This document shows, piece after piece, positions 24,714-35,724 of a stretch of DNA of 64,000 bases. The translations under genes and the position numbers were made by a program. Every line of letters starts with the position of its first letter. Within the stretch, counting starts at the first letter, position 1. The notes below the pieces were generated by a model that was given only the letters and a program-made list of their open reading frames with translations, made no database searches and was not told the origin of the DNA. The stretch comes from Theobroma cacao (taxonomy: Eukaryota > Streptophyta > Magnoliopsida > Malvales > Malvaceae), in contig NC_030850.1 in the NCBI RefSeq assembly GCF_000208745.1, positions 32,852,599 through 32,916,598 of the forward strand, written 5' to 3'.

Positions 24714-25429
24714 TGTACTATTAATTGAAAGCAATGGAACATGTGAAGAAGATGATAAGATGAGGATGATGATGACGTTGATGAAGAAAATCCTGGCTGA
24801 GGTCCAACAATTAAAGTATGAAGAAAAAAACAGTTTCCTTTACTCCCATATCGTCCACGTCGCCGCCGCCATGTAACTTCTAAAGCAAATTTTGTAGACT
24901 CGAAAGAAGCAAATTTTGAGAAGATTCTTGTTTGGTTTAGACTTTGGAGCATGTTGATTGAGCAACAATACTGAATTTAGTCTTCGACCTTCAGCATTAT
25001 TGCAAAACTTTTATTATTTTTTTTTATTTTTTTTGTGAATTCGAAAGATATAAACAGAGCCATATATAGCCCAAGATAGTATTAAAAAGAAATTGAGAGT
25101 AAATGGACAAAAATTTGTATTTCGATAAAATCTTTAACTGTGTTTGGGTCTCAAGAAAGTGAGGGAAGCTTTGAAAAGATGAGGATATTTTTGTATTTTG
25201 ATGATTTGTCAAAAGTCTGCTGTGGTGATGAAACCAAAGGAACAACGTTTGAGTAAGAGAGGGGCTTTTTATTTCACCCATGAATCATGTGGCTGTAATG
25301 TCCAATATTATAGTAAATGATACGAATCAAGTTGAAGTCATTGCAGGATACGATAAAAGAATTTTCATAATCAACACAATATGAAAATAAAAAAGCACTA
25401 TGATTGCAAGTTGCAACTCCAAGGACCGA
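24714..25429. other. Spacer 3' of the cathepsin B pseudogene
   Basis: No gene supported. A GAT/GAA-rich tract at about 24,735-24,790 and poly-A/T runs are the only visible structure. Confidence 0.45.
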
Positions 25430-26780
25430 CACCTAAATGGTGGTAGTAGGTTATCTCGAGATTGAAGCATCCTAGAGAGTGTCCACACTGCAAAGGCAAA
25501 CCAGCTAACACTTTCTCTTCCATGCCACAGTCGTTTCTTAATCTTGAAGCAACTCTCCTGTAATTCTAAACATATGACAATTGATATTTAAGCAAATTCT
25601 GTAGAAAGTTTGTGCTGATGGAACATACTTCAACCCAGCCCGTATTTAACTGCTTTGCAAGAATCTGTAACAGGGAGACAGCACATATATAATATGTTAA
25701 GCTCAATTAATTATATGTGAATTTAAAGATTTTTGGCCTAAATTACGAGCTTCGAAACATACCCAATAATGCTCCCCATCTTCCCCGCCCATTGCCCAAG
25801 GAGCTTTGACTGCAGGATATGCCCCAAACCGCCTGTTGCATGATTTCAAGGAACCAAGACTGACAAAATTGATTTGATGTACAATAGTTAAGGACCAAAA
25901 TTATGCCAGCTGCTGTCGCTTGGGGTTTTCTTGCAGAAGTACGACTAGCTTGCAAGCCAAGGCACCACACAGTAAGATTCCTCTGCAAGAGACGTAGGAA
26001 ATTCATTTAAAAACAGTAGCTAGTGCTTTCTTTTTAGCTCATGAACAGTGAAGGAGACCTCAACCGGTTCCTTCTGATAAAAATTTCTGCCATAATGTCA
26101 TGTTGATCAAAATTGACTGTGACAAGACAATTTAACGCACAACTTGGAGTAGGATATACTGGCCGACAACCAGGATAAGAACAACCAACAGTATCAAAGT
26201 ACGGATCACACTGCAAGAGGAAGAATCTATTCATTATACTGATAAAAAAAAGTACAATTTCATGTAGCAGATGCATGAACCAAGAATAAGAGACCAAATA
26301 AAAAGTACAATTTTGAAAAATAAATGAGTTAATTACCACGTCATGAGTTACAACAGGAATACCCTGAAGTTCCTTCTTGGGCGTTTGGTTTGATTCCAAG
26401 AAGCTGCTCAGTATGGCCAAGCTAGGCACCAAAAATAACATATTTGCAACAGTATGCATGCATAGCAGAGAGAGGTACCGAGATGTGTCTGAGAGAGAGA
26501 AAGATCATTGACAAGGCTCTGCAACTTGCCAACTCACAGTGTAATTAGAAAATCGAGGATTCAGGGCAGCTTTTCATCCAGCCATGGGGTTTTCATTTAA
26601 TTGTTTTACAAAATTGATTCCTACATGTTCATGGTGAGAGCAAGAATGTAATGGTTTCATTTTAAGAGAAGCTTTAATTTTCGTTTTCCTTAAAAGACAT
26701 TCAACAGAGAAAATAGCTCAAGGACCCTAGAGTTGAGCTTGATGTTCGAAACTGGTTCCACTGCAATCACGTGCTAGCAA
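25430..26780 (-). pseudogene. Cathepsin B-like protease pseudogene (tandem copy lacking catalytic exons)
   Basis: Exon-like blocks match the intact gene at 28,421-31,357 in the same order. Exon 2-like is about 26,775-26,712, exon 3-like 26,614-26,538, exon 4-like ([15 protein letters not shown]) 26,428-26,333, exon 8-like ([15 protein letters not shown]) 26,212-26,030, exon 9-like (partial) around 25,830-25,765, exon 10-like 25,664-25,630, exon 11-like 25,560-25,430. Only 120 bp separate the exon 4-like and exon 8-like blocks. The microexon, the exon with the catalytic Cys (GHCGSCWAF) and the next exon are therefore gone. Exon 8 is frame-shifted after IMAEIF, and the occluding-loop His is replaced by Tyr. 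Intronic sequence is also conserved with the intact copy, so this arose by segmental tandem duplication, not retroposition. Confidence 0.88.
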
Positions 26781-28420
26781 TATAGCACCAAGTAAGCTCC
26801 AATTGCAACTTTAACAGCTCCTTTGGTTGGGGGACTAACCGTTTTCCTTCCTTTCTTAATTTGAAGAAAACACCAACACATGCTGGGATCACAAAATCCA
26901 TTTAACTAGAGACGATAATTAGACGGATTAAATTGGATTTGAATTAAATTATTTCAGATAAAAAAATTTTTAATCATTTTTGAATTGAAATAATTAAAAA
27001 TTAAATGTTTTATAAATTCAAATCAATTTATATTTGAATTATTTTTAAATTTCATTCTATTGAATTGTATAAAGTTGAGAATGAGTATTCAGAATTTAAT
27101 CAAATTTGTAATTTTAATATTGAAAATTCTTATTATTGAGAGCCGGTTACGACAAAGAGTAATAAATGAAATAAATCTCTTGATGTTGACGTATTGAGAG
27201 ATCAATGTGTTTTGAATTTTAAAATAATTATAATGTTGAAATGTTAAGAATTGAAAAACCCGATGAGTTATCACGAAGATATATTTTTTTTATCTTTCAC
27301 ATTTTTTTCATGTGGGGAAAGACTGTATTAGACCTCGTGTCTTAAACGGCATAAAAAGAGCTGGGGGGGTTGACAATTTTGTTGCCCTTTTGTTTTAACT
27401 CTAGTTTCTTTTCTGTCTTTCCTTTTTCTAAAACATTAATAATGGAACAAGCACTTAGGGAAGGCAAAGGCAATGCAAGTCGTTTCTAGTAACTTACACG
27501 TGTATTTTTCCTTTTCTTTGAAAAGAAATTTACATGTGTATCATGTGTCAACTGTCGAAATCAAAGGAAGGGCGACGTAGAACAATGCTTTTACGGCCGC
27601 AACTCAACAATTTTCTCGTTGGTTTTCCGCATCCAGCAGATGGTGTCCGGGCAGTTCACTCAAGAATAAATTTTGCCGAGTGCATATGTCGGTGCTAAGA
27701 TTGGTATGGTTTTTAATTGTACCAGACAATGTGAAGCTCCAAGACCAGCAGTTCTTATCCGATATGGTTTGTATCATTTCACCAGTTTGTGCCAGCCAGA
27801 TTACATGTACGTTCTTCAACTACTCCCCTTGTGTTATCTTTGATATTAAGTCATACTTTGGTATCAGAGTGTTCAATTGTTTTCTACGTGATTAAATAAT
27901 CATATCATCTCACTCACCTTTTCCACCTATGTTGCCCTCTTATCTTAAAGCTAGCTTTGCTGAATAAGGCAACCTATGAGGAAATTATTTCATTGTGGAA
28001 ATGATGGGGTGGATAACAATCAATCTCCACTTCTTTTGTGCATTTAGATTGTACGCTTTGTCCTATTAAGAAGAAAGATGAATCTGAAATCGGATCCTAT
28101 GGTTCCAGAGAGATTGATTGAATAGCTCAAATTTCAAGGGACAAATGACACCTCGTAGTTTAATAAAATTTACCTTGCATGCAAGGAAATTTCTGATGAT
28201 AACTATCAGGCCAAATACAGTAGTAGCTGATCAGAATTCATGTGGGTACATTACATAATATCTATATATACCGGCTGAAGTTCTTGCAAACTGATACAAC
28301 AAAACATTTGATAATCAACATGAAAACAAGGATCAAATTTCATGGCAGCTCATGCACTTATAATTTATGATTGCAACTCCCAACTGATACATAAATGAGT
28401 AGTAGGCCTGTATAGATGAA
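26781..28420. other. Spacer between the two cathepsin B copies
   Basis: No coding gene recognised. About 26,900-27,290 is AT-rich. 27,600-28,020 is of more normal composition and resembles 23,430-23,720 on the far side of the pseudogene. Short open frames at 27,604-27,895 show no recognisable domain. Confidence 0.45.
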
Positions 28421-31357
28421 TTACTCTCGAAACAAAGCATCTTCGAGAGTGTCCATGTCACCTACCTCTCTAACAAGATTTTTGGTAGAAGGCAAACCAG
28501 CTACGACATCATCTTCAATACCACACTCGTTTGTGCCTCTGCTAATCTTGAAGTAGCCATCCTGTAATTCAAAATATGATAATTAATATTTAAGCCTTCT
28601 AAAGACACTTTTTCCTAAGCGAATGTGGAGAAAAGTTTGATGAAAAACATACGTCACCCCAGCCTCTATTCCACTGGTTTGCAAGAAGCTGCAATAGGGA
28701 GAAAGTAGAGAGACAAAATATTAATCAATTAATTATATCATTCTAAGATGTTTGCCTAAAAACACAACCAATCAAAACATACCCAGTAATCCTCCCCATC
28801 ATCAGATGTTCCCCAACCAATAAGCTTAACTGCATGACCTCCCATGACACCGCCTGTCACATATTTGTAAACTCCTGACTTGTAGTGAGCAAAATCCTGT
28901 ACAATCATAAAGAAGCTAGAATATCAAACACAACATATCTCCTAAATAAATGTTATTTTCATCAATTTTTGGGTTAAAGATATAAGTAATGCAACCAGGA
29001 GCACTTTTCAAGGAAAACCAAGACTGACAACTAATCTGCGAGTTAAGGGCCAAAAGCATGCCAGCTCTCGCTGGGGGTTCACGCAAAAGTACTAGTTTGC
29101 AAGCCAAGCTGACCACATTAAAAGTGCCTCACAAGAGATGCAGCAAATTCAATTAGAAAAGTATCACTGCTTTCTTTTACCTCATAAACGGTGAAGGAGA
29201 CCTCAACTGGTCCATTCTTATAAACTTCTGCCATGATATCAGCTGGATCAGAGTTGATTCTGTACGCCCCGACACTATAGTGCTTGGACTCCCTCCAGAG
29301 TTGGTTTCCCTTAACACACTTTTTAACACATCTGGGAGTAGGATATGCAGGCTCACAACCAGGGTGAGAACAACCAGTATCATCAAAATATGGATCACAC
29401 TGCAAGAGGAAGACTATTCATTACTGAAAGAAAGTATATCCTCCCCCACACACAAATACACAAAGAGAGATTAAATGCATTAACAGAGAATAAGAGGCAA
29501 ACAAACTAATCAGGTAAGAAGTTTGGAAGGTTTAATCTAAGGGAGAGAAATAATGAATTAGAATGAAACAATCTTATCTTTTTATGTAAATATTAAAAAG
29601 AACCACTAACAATAAGAAACTAATTGTCCATGATTAGAGGCTGAAGAGCGATAATAGTAACAATGAAGATTATAATTATACGTCTTTAGTGCACAGAAAT
29701 AATTATGAGAATAGTAATAATAATACCTCCTCAGTGACAACACCACGGCGCACAAAATATCGCCATGCAGAAATTGGATACCCCCCATCACAACCACTTC
29801 CACATAAAAAGCCACAGCACGCCAGAAGATCATTAACGGACAGAGATATATTCTGCAATGAAATATTTTGTGAGTACAAATAATTTTTCCATGAACCAAA
29901 AATGCTGTCTTATTTTCTGGAAACAAAAGTTTCATTTACCATGCTAAAATGGATACAGAAACGATCAGATAGTGATTCAACAGCACCAAAAGCCCAGCAA
30001 GAACCACAGTGACCCTAAATCATCAGCAGCTAAAGATACTAAGAATTTAAATGAAAAATGAGATATAAAAATTGAGGGAAATGAAAATGTTGTCACCTGA
30101 TCTTCAATATGGAAATTGATCCAACAATTGATTCACCATGTAAAATGGAAATCATCAGTCAATTGTTCAAAAGTCAAAAAATTCTATAAACCAGCACAAA
30201 ACATAACTCACCAAGAATTCTTCCGATTGTGCTACATTGTGGCCAAGCTGTTCTAGCATCGAACTTAGTTGGCACCTTTAAGGATTTGTCATGTGTTATA
30301 ACAGGAATACCCAGAAGTTCCTTCTTGGGTGTTGGTTTGACTCCAAGAAGATGCTTAAACTCACCAACCTATGCACCAAATATACAAATTTGGAACTAAT
30401 AAGCACACAGAACTACTAACATATGTCTCAGAGAGAGAAAGATCACTAACAAGGTCCTGGAAGCACTTACAGTGTAGTTAGAAAGTCGAGGATTCAGGGC
30501 AGCTTTCCATCCAGCCTTGGGATTTTCATTTACTTGTTTCACAATTGAATCCTAGATGATCATCGTGAGAGTAAATAATTAATAATTTGTTATTTGACCA
30601 CAGAAACCTTATTTTTCTCTTAAAAACATTCAATGAAGAAAATACCTGAAGGATTTGAGAGTTAAGCTTGACCTCAGAAAGTTGTTCCACAGCAATTACC
30701 TGCTTACAATTTAGCATCAACTAAGTTCCCATTGCAACGTTCTAAAATTTGTACCATATGTCTAATCAAGCAACAACTGGAAATAAAAGGCATGTACGAA
30801 TCTGATTTATCATATAACCCAGGCAACACAATTACAACAATCTAATCAATAGCTAATCTAGCACGCCAATGATGGAAGCCACACATCAAAGCAAAACTAC
30901 CAGCAATACACTCTATAAGAGTCCAGTATCAGTATATAAACTTCCCCAAAGTCTCCCTTGAGAAAACCACTTTTTCCGTTTATTTTGAAATAGGATACAA
31001 CTTTTCATCATATATAAGCAAGCTACCTAAAGCAAATAATATGAAGAGGACGACTTACAAAAACAATTGTCTTTTCACCACTATCAACTCCGAAAAAGAA
31101 AAAAGGTCCACAAGTTAAGAGTTTGAATCTAAAAGATTGAAACCGATTTGGTATAACCTAGATTCTGGATACTATTTACCATTTATTAAAAGTCATAACA
31201 ATATCAGGGCATCTTTTCACATCATATGGAAATTTATGATAGATTAGACCCAAATTAAGAAAACAACAGAAAAATAATAATATACCTTTGGGTGAACCGT
31301 GGAGAGAAGTAACAGGAAGCTAGCCAAAAAGAGCAGGGGATTCGCCATGTCCTTCAT
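28421..31357 (-). CDS. Cathepsin B-like cysteine protease (C1A family, 359 aa)
   Basis: Exons: 31357-31286, 30699-30646, 30551-30471, 30368-30212, a 5-nt microexon 30101-30097, 30014-29940, 29852-29727, 29399-29181, 28896-28783, 28688-28653, 28561-28421. They sum to 1,080 nt. The N terminus ([19 protein letters not shown]) is a signal peptide. A propeptide follows, then mature-enzyme motifs: catalytic Cys in GHCGSCWAF, the cathepsin B occluding loop [15 protein letters not shown] with a single His, catalytic His in [11 protein letters not shown] and Asn in NQWNRGWGD. Many Cys pairs are present as expected for the family. Cathepsin B-like enzymes act in the vacuole or are secreted and have reported roles in senescence, cell death and defence in plants. 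The start is the first ATG; a second in-frame ATG is three codons on. A broken tandem copy lies downstream. Confidence 0.93.
30097..30101 (-). other. Putative 5-nt microexon (ATCAG) of the cathepsin B gene
   Basis: Exon 4 ends ATT CTT G at a GTGAG donor, and the next obvious exon begins GGT CAC TGT. Joining them directly gives a frameshift. Between them, AG|ATCAG|GTGACA at 30,103-30,095 supplies exactly the two bases and one codon needed for Asp-Gln, giving ...RILDQGHCGSC, the conserved sequence of plant cathepsin B. Flanking introns are 110 and 82 bp. Confidence 0.85.
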
Positions 31358-32118
31358 TTCTCAGGCTGCAGAAAGGGGCAAAGAGAGGTGGGTATAACAG
31401 GGATTCAATCTTGAGACCCTCCCTTGTTATTGGGAGAGTTGTAAAGAAAGGGACAAAGTAAGTAATCGGGGAAGCAGGAGAGAAACATGTAGATAATTGG
31501 CACAAACATTAATATAAGGAATCTTGCCGTGTTGTGCTATTGGTCAGTTTTGGACTTTTAAGCCGCTGTGACGTCAAAGGCTTGGAAAAACTCATAAACC
31601 TTCACCTATCCCGACGCTTATCTCCAAGATATTTATTTCACTGGATCTTCACGTGGCAAAACACAGAGTCTCAGTTCTGTGTCTTTGAGCATATTAATAT
31701 ATATTTTTTAATTTACTTTTAATGATTATTAATATAAATATGAATAATTTTAAAGTATTAGATTTAAAATATAAATATTTAATTTTATTGATAAGTATAA
31801 ATATTCAAATTTTACAATATTAATTTATCAATTATTTTAATATTAATAAACTGAAAAAACGTTGTTAAAAAATAATTAAATATAATATTTTTAACTTACA
31901 AATTGAATAAATTTTATTACTGTTTTAATAAAAGATATATAAAATGATAATTTTAAATTTAGATTAAATTTTTTCATTTAAAAATTCTAATTTTTTAATT
32001 TTAATTATTGTATGATATTATTATGTATATTTATAATGTTATTTATATAATAATTTAAATTATTTAAGATAATAAATGATAATTTAAAGTTATTTATTTT
32101 TGTTAATCAAAAGTTTTT
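31358..32118. other. Promoter side of cathepsin B and AT-rich spacer
   Basis: The 5' leader and promoter of the cathepsin B gene lie in roughly the first 300 bp. From about 31,690 the sequence is AT-rich without recognisable genes. Confidence 0.5.
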
Positions 32119-32740
32119 GGTATAAGACCTAAAAAGTTCTTAAATTATTAAAAAAAATTCAAATAAATTTTTATATTTTTTATTACCTTCACTCAAATTT
32201 TTATATTTTATTTTGAATTAAATAAACTCTTATAACTATTAATTGATTAATTATTATTAGTCAATTTATCAATTATTATTTTATGTTACATGGTATTGAT
32301 GTAACATATTAACATGTCACAATAAATAATAACAGAATATACTTTACGATAATATGATTATATGATATTTTAATCTTCACATCAACATCATGTCATTATG
32401 ACAAATCACATTTTGCTAAATAACAATTAATCAATTGTTATTTTATATTACATAACATCAATGTAACATATTGATATGTGATAATAGATGATAACGTGAC
32501 ATGGTTTATAATGATATTATCATATAATATTTTCATTTTTTATATCAATATTATGTCAGCATCATATGAGTATAAAATGACCAGTTACATTTTGATTAAT
32601 TACACTTAATCTATTATTAATCATAATGACTTATTTAACTTAAAATAAAAATATAAAAATTAATTGATCTTAATAAAAAAAATAAAAATTTATTTAAATT
32701 TTCGTGATTAATTTCAAGAATTTTTTCAAGTATTAAGTCA
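32119..32740. mobile_element. Foldback (long inverted-repeat) AT-rich element, copy A
   Basis: The left arm (from about 32,121) reads TTCTTAAATTATTAAAAAAA, then TCAAATAAATTTTTATA, then ATTTTGAATTAAATAAACTC and TTAATTGATTAATTATTATT. The reverse complement of the right arm (to about 32,740) gives the same order with mismatches. Arms are about 130 bp or more, separated by a loop rich in AACATATTRACATGT words. The same family occurs at 57,573-58,735. It is non-coding. I could not define a target-site duplication, so the ends are approximate. Confidence 0.7.
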
Positions 32741-33137
32741 GTTTTTTTAACATTCATATTTTTATAAATATTATAGCTAAATAACGAAGCTAGTGGTAAT
32801 TAATGTGTTACCCTTCCTAACATGAAATAAAAAGTCATATCCTTATTTCAATCTGATACAAAACTGGTTTCTCCACGATCGGCCTTGGTCCAAAAGGAAA
32901 AGGAAGGAGAGAAGGATGGAGAATAATACTTCTACGCCCATAATTCATTAATATGCCCATCTCACTCCCACTTTTTCAGCACATTTAATGATACAAAGAC
33001 AAACTGCTTCACGATGATAAGAGAGATTTATTACACTCCATTACTCTAATCTGATCAGTCCATATCATTTCAGTGATGTACAACGGCCACACATGCCATT
33101 ACTTCACACTTCTAAGACAAAGGCCTGAGTGATTTTC

Positions 33138-34798
33138 TTAGAATAGCACTGAGGCATGGCGACTGTGCTGTAAAGCTTCGGTTAAAGACTTGAGTGCCTT
33201 GTCATACGAGATAAACCCCATGAACCAAAATTCGTAACCGTCACTGGTGACAATATGAATATATTTCTCAGAAGGGTTCAATCTGTTTGCAGAAGGATTG
33301 ACTGTTGCTAACTTATCAAGCTCCAACACCACCTACATAGCAATATCAGAACTCAATACTCACAATGCTAGATGCAGCAGCATCTCAGTCTAGACAACTT
33401 GAAATGAAAATAGTAATAGCAGTAAAGAAAATTTGATATGAGAATATTAGAGTAATCCAAGTAAGATAGCACAAAAAGGTTTACACTCATCATGTAGCAA
33501 CTTAAGCAGCTTAGAGACAGAGTGAGTTAAGGAAGAATCAATGGCTGCTCTGTAGCTAAAACACTGCGGGTTTGGACTTGGGTTGGATACTGACAGAAGA
33601 ATTGGGAGGTTGACCAAACTTACAAGTGAATTCATGAATCGTGGTACCAAATCAGAGCTTCTTAAAGCTTAGGGTAGAGGTGCTAAATGATTGAACATAT
33701 ACATCTGACTATCTGAGCTGGAAAAGAAAAGAAGAGGCTGGCTATGAATGAAAAGAAAGGAACACCATGCTCTATAGTAAATTTAACCCACCAAAAGAAC
33801 TCCATTAGAATAACAGGAAAGGAGAGCAGAATGAAACTTCAAGCCACATTAAAACATAACTTTAATATTATAGTATATGATTTAAAAGCAACAAGCCGTA
33901 CCCTGACGTTTATTTCCTTTTCTTAGCTGAAAATTTCAGTTTTGTTTTTAACCTGAGCTAAAATTGAAATTTAGCAATGAGAATTGAATCAAAAGTAAAG
34001 GAGATATACCTTATAATACATCCACTGCTGGTACCCTGGAGAAGCATGATAACAGAGAGGATAATCACTACAAAAGGCCAATCTTTCAGTGGATGTGTAA
34101 AGAGTCCCGATCACTGGTCCAGAAGTAGTCGATAGATAGCAAACATATGCATGTAAGAGCTTTTCTCCTGGCAAGATCTGAAATGTCTGTTGGAACAACC
34201 TATCATGCCCTCCTTCTGTAAGCAGCTTTGTCCCTTGAGCAAGCCTTGCCACTGCAGCATCAGCAAGACTAGGACTAACCCTGACTGCTTTCAAACAAAT
34301 AAAATTGCTGGTAAGAACCAGAATTACATACATATAAAGAGACAACTATTTGCAGACAAAAAAATTACATGTTAGAATCGAAACCACATAGATATGTGAC
34401 ACTAAGATTAAAAAAAAAAAATGCAGTAACAGTGAAAATTTATTGCTAAATAATCCTATTGAGAAAACACTTAACGGTGGTTCCAAACGTTGTCAGCAAG
34501 GGCCTCAGCTTTTCTTGTAGCATCTTCAACCTTCTTCCCGCACCGGTTCAAGGCATCACATATCCTACCCATTGGTGCTGTAAAACCAACCAGTCAACCA
34601 CCCAGTTGCAAAGATCAAACAATCAACAACAATAAGCAATTAATACCAGTAACTCAAGATTAAATAGAACTTACTCCTGCCGGATGCTGCAACTGGTGAA
34701 ATGGCGACGTAAGGATTATTGTTGTAAGAAGACATGTTGAATTGATTGTTTGAAGAGGAAGATGGAGGTTGAGGTTGGGGTAGCATCGGTGTACCCAT
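33138..34798 (-). CDS. GRAM-domain GEM-like protein (231 aa)
   Basis: Exons: 34798-34675, 34577-34476, 34284-34010, 33332-33138 (696 nt). The N-terminal ~40 residues are rich in Pro, Ser, Asn and Gln and low complexity. Residues ~44-75 ([20 protein letters not shown]) and the following [20 protein letters not shown] are the typical lead-in of the GEM/FIP1 family. The GRAM domain follows, with [18 protein letters not shown] and [20 protein letters not shown]. The end has [26 protein letters not shown] domains bind membrane lipids or proteins; plant members include GEM, which modulates GLABRA2 expression, and ABA-responsive proteins. The start is the first ATG in frame; an upstream in-frame GTG has no ATG before it. 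The family assignment is firm, but which member is not certain. Confidence 0.9.
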
Positions 34799-35724
34799 TT
34801 TAACAGATGATTGAGCCTTTTTTCCAGTTGGGTTCTCCACTAAAGAATTCGAGCCTTTTTTAAAGTCAAGTTTGTCGGTTGTGCGAATTTCAAAACAATG
34901 AATTAGTCTCAGTTCCTTCGACAGTTTGATGATGGCGATCCTATGAGAATGGAATAACCGATCGGAATAGAATGTGCCGAAAAAGGCTGGGAATATCGCC
35001 GAGAATGTTAGGTGAGGTTAAAAAGAAGCGGCCGACTGCCAAAAGGAAGATAAAATTGATTACGACCACTTGCCTTGCTATTGTGCTTTCGTATTAATCT
35101 TGTTATGCAACTGATGTACGGTGTGAACATATATCATACCTCCACACGTTTCATGTATCATACCTCCACATGTTTTGATTCTGAGTCATCCTGTTTCGAG
35201 AAGTTTAGATGATATCCATTCCCATGCAATGAGCAAGAATAGAAAACTGTTCTAAATTGACTATTAGGATGATCTAATAATCAAACACGATGATCAATCA
35301 AAATCAAGATCATGTCGGAATGAATTATTGAATTTGTTGGCTGTTTAACTTTCAATGGCATGATATGGATGGAGGTCCTACCCAGAATTTGATCCCAAAC
35401 CTTTCGTCCCAACATGGCCATATCACTATCTCCTTAACCCTTTTTCTTGGGTTAAAAGCTTAAAAATCAGCTTAAATCATTTGACATGCACGATCAGTCA
35501 GCAGATTTTATCAAAAGGTCAGACTACCTTTCTCTTACTAAAATTGAAAATATATGGAGAAAAGTTGACAACATTCTGACTTGATAATAGGAACTTTCTT
35601 TCTGCAATATATACCGATCATACAGACCAAGACTGTAACAGAGGAGGGATTTATGTTTTATACCACCACATGTGGTTCTTATACTAGGAAGGAGCTAACT
35701 ACATTTTTGTGCTTAACATGCTGT
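34799..35724. other. Spacer between the GEM-like and NFRKB-like genes
   Basis: It contains the 5' flank of the GEM-like gene (left) and the 3' flank of the NFRKB-like gene (right). A short imperfect direct repeat with ATCATACCTCCACA lies at about 35,135-35,175. No other gene is seen. Confidence 0.5.
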
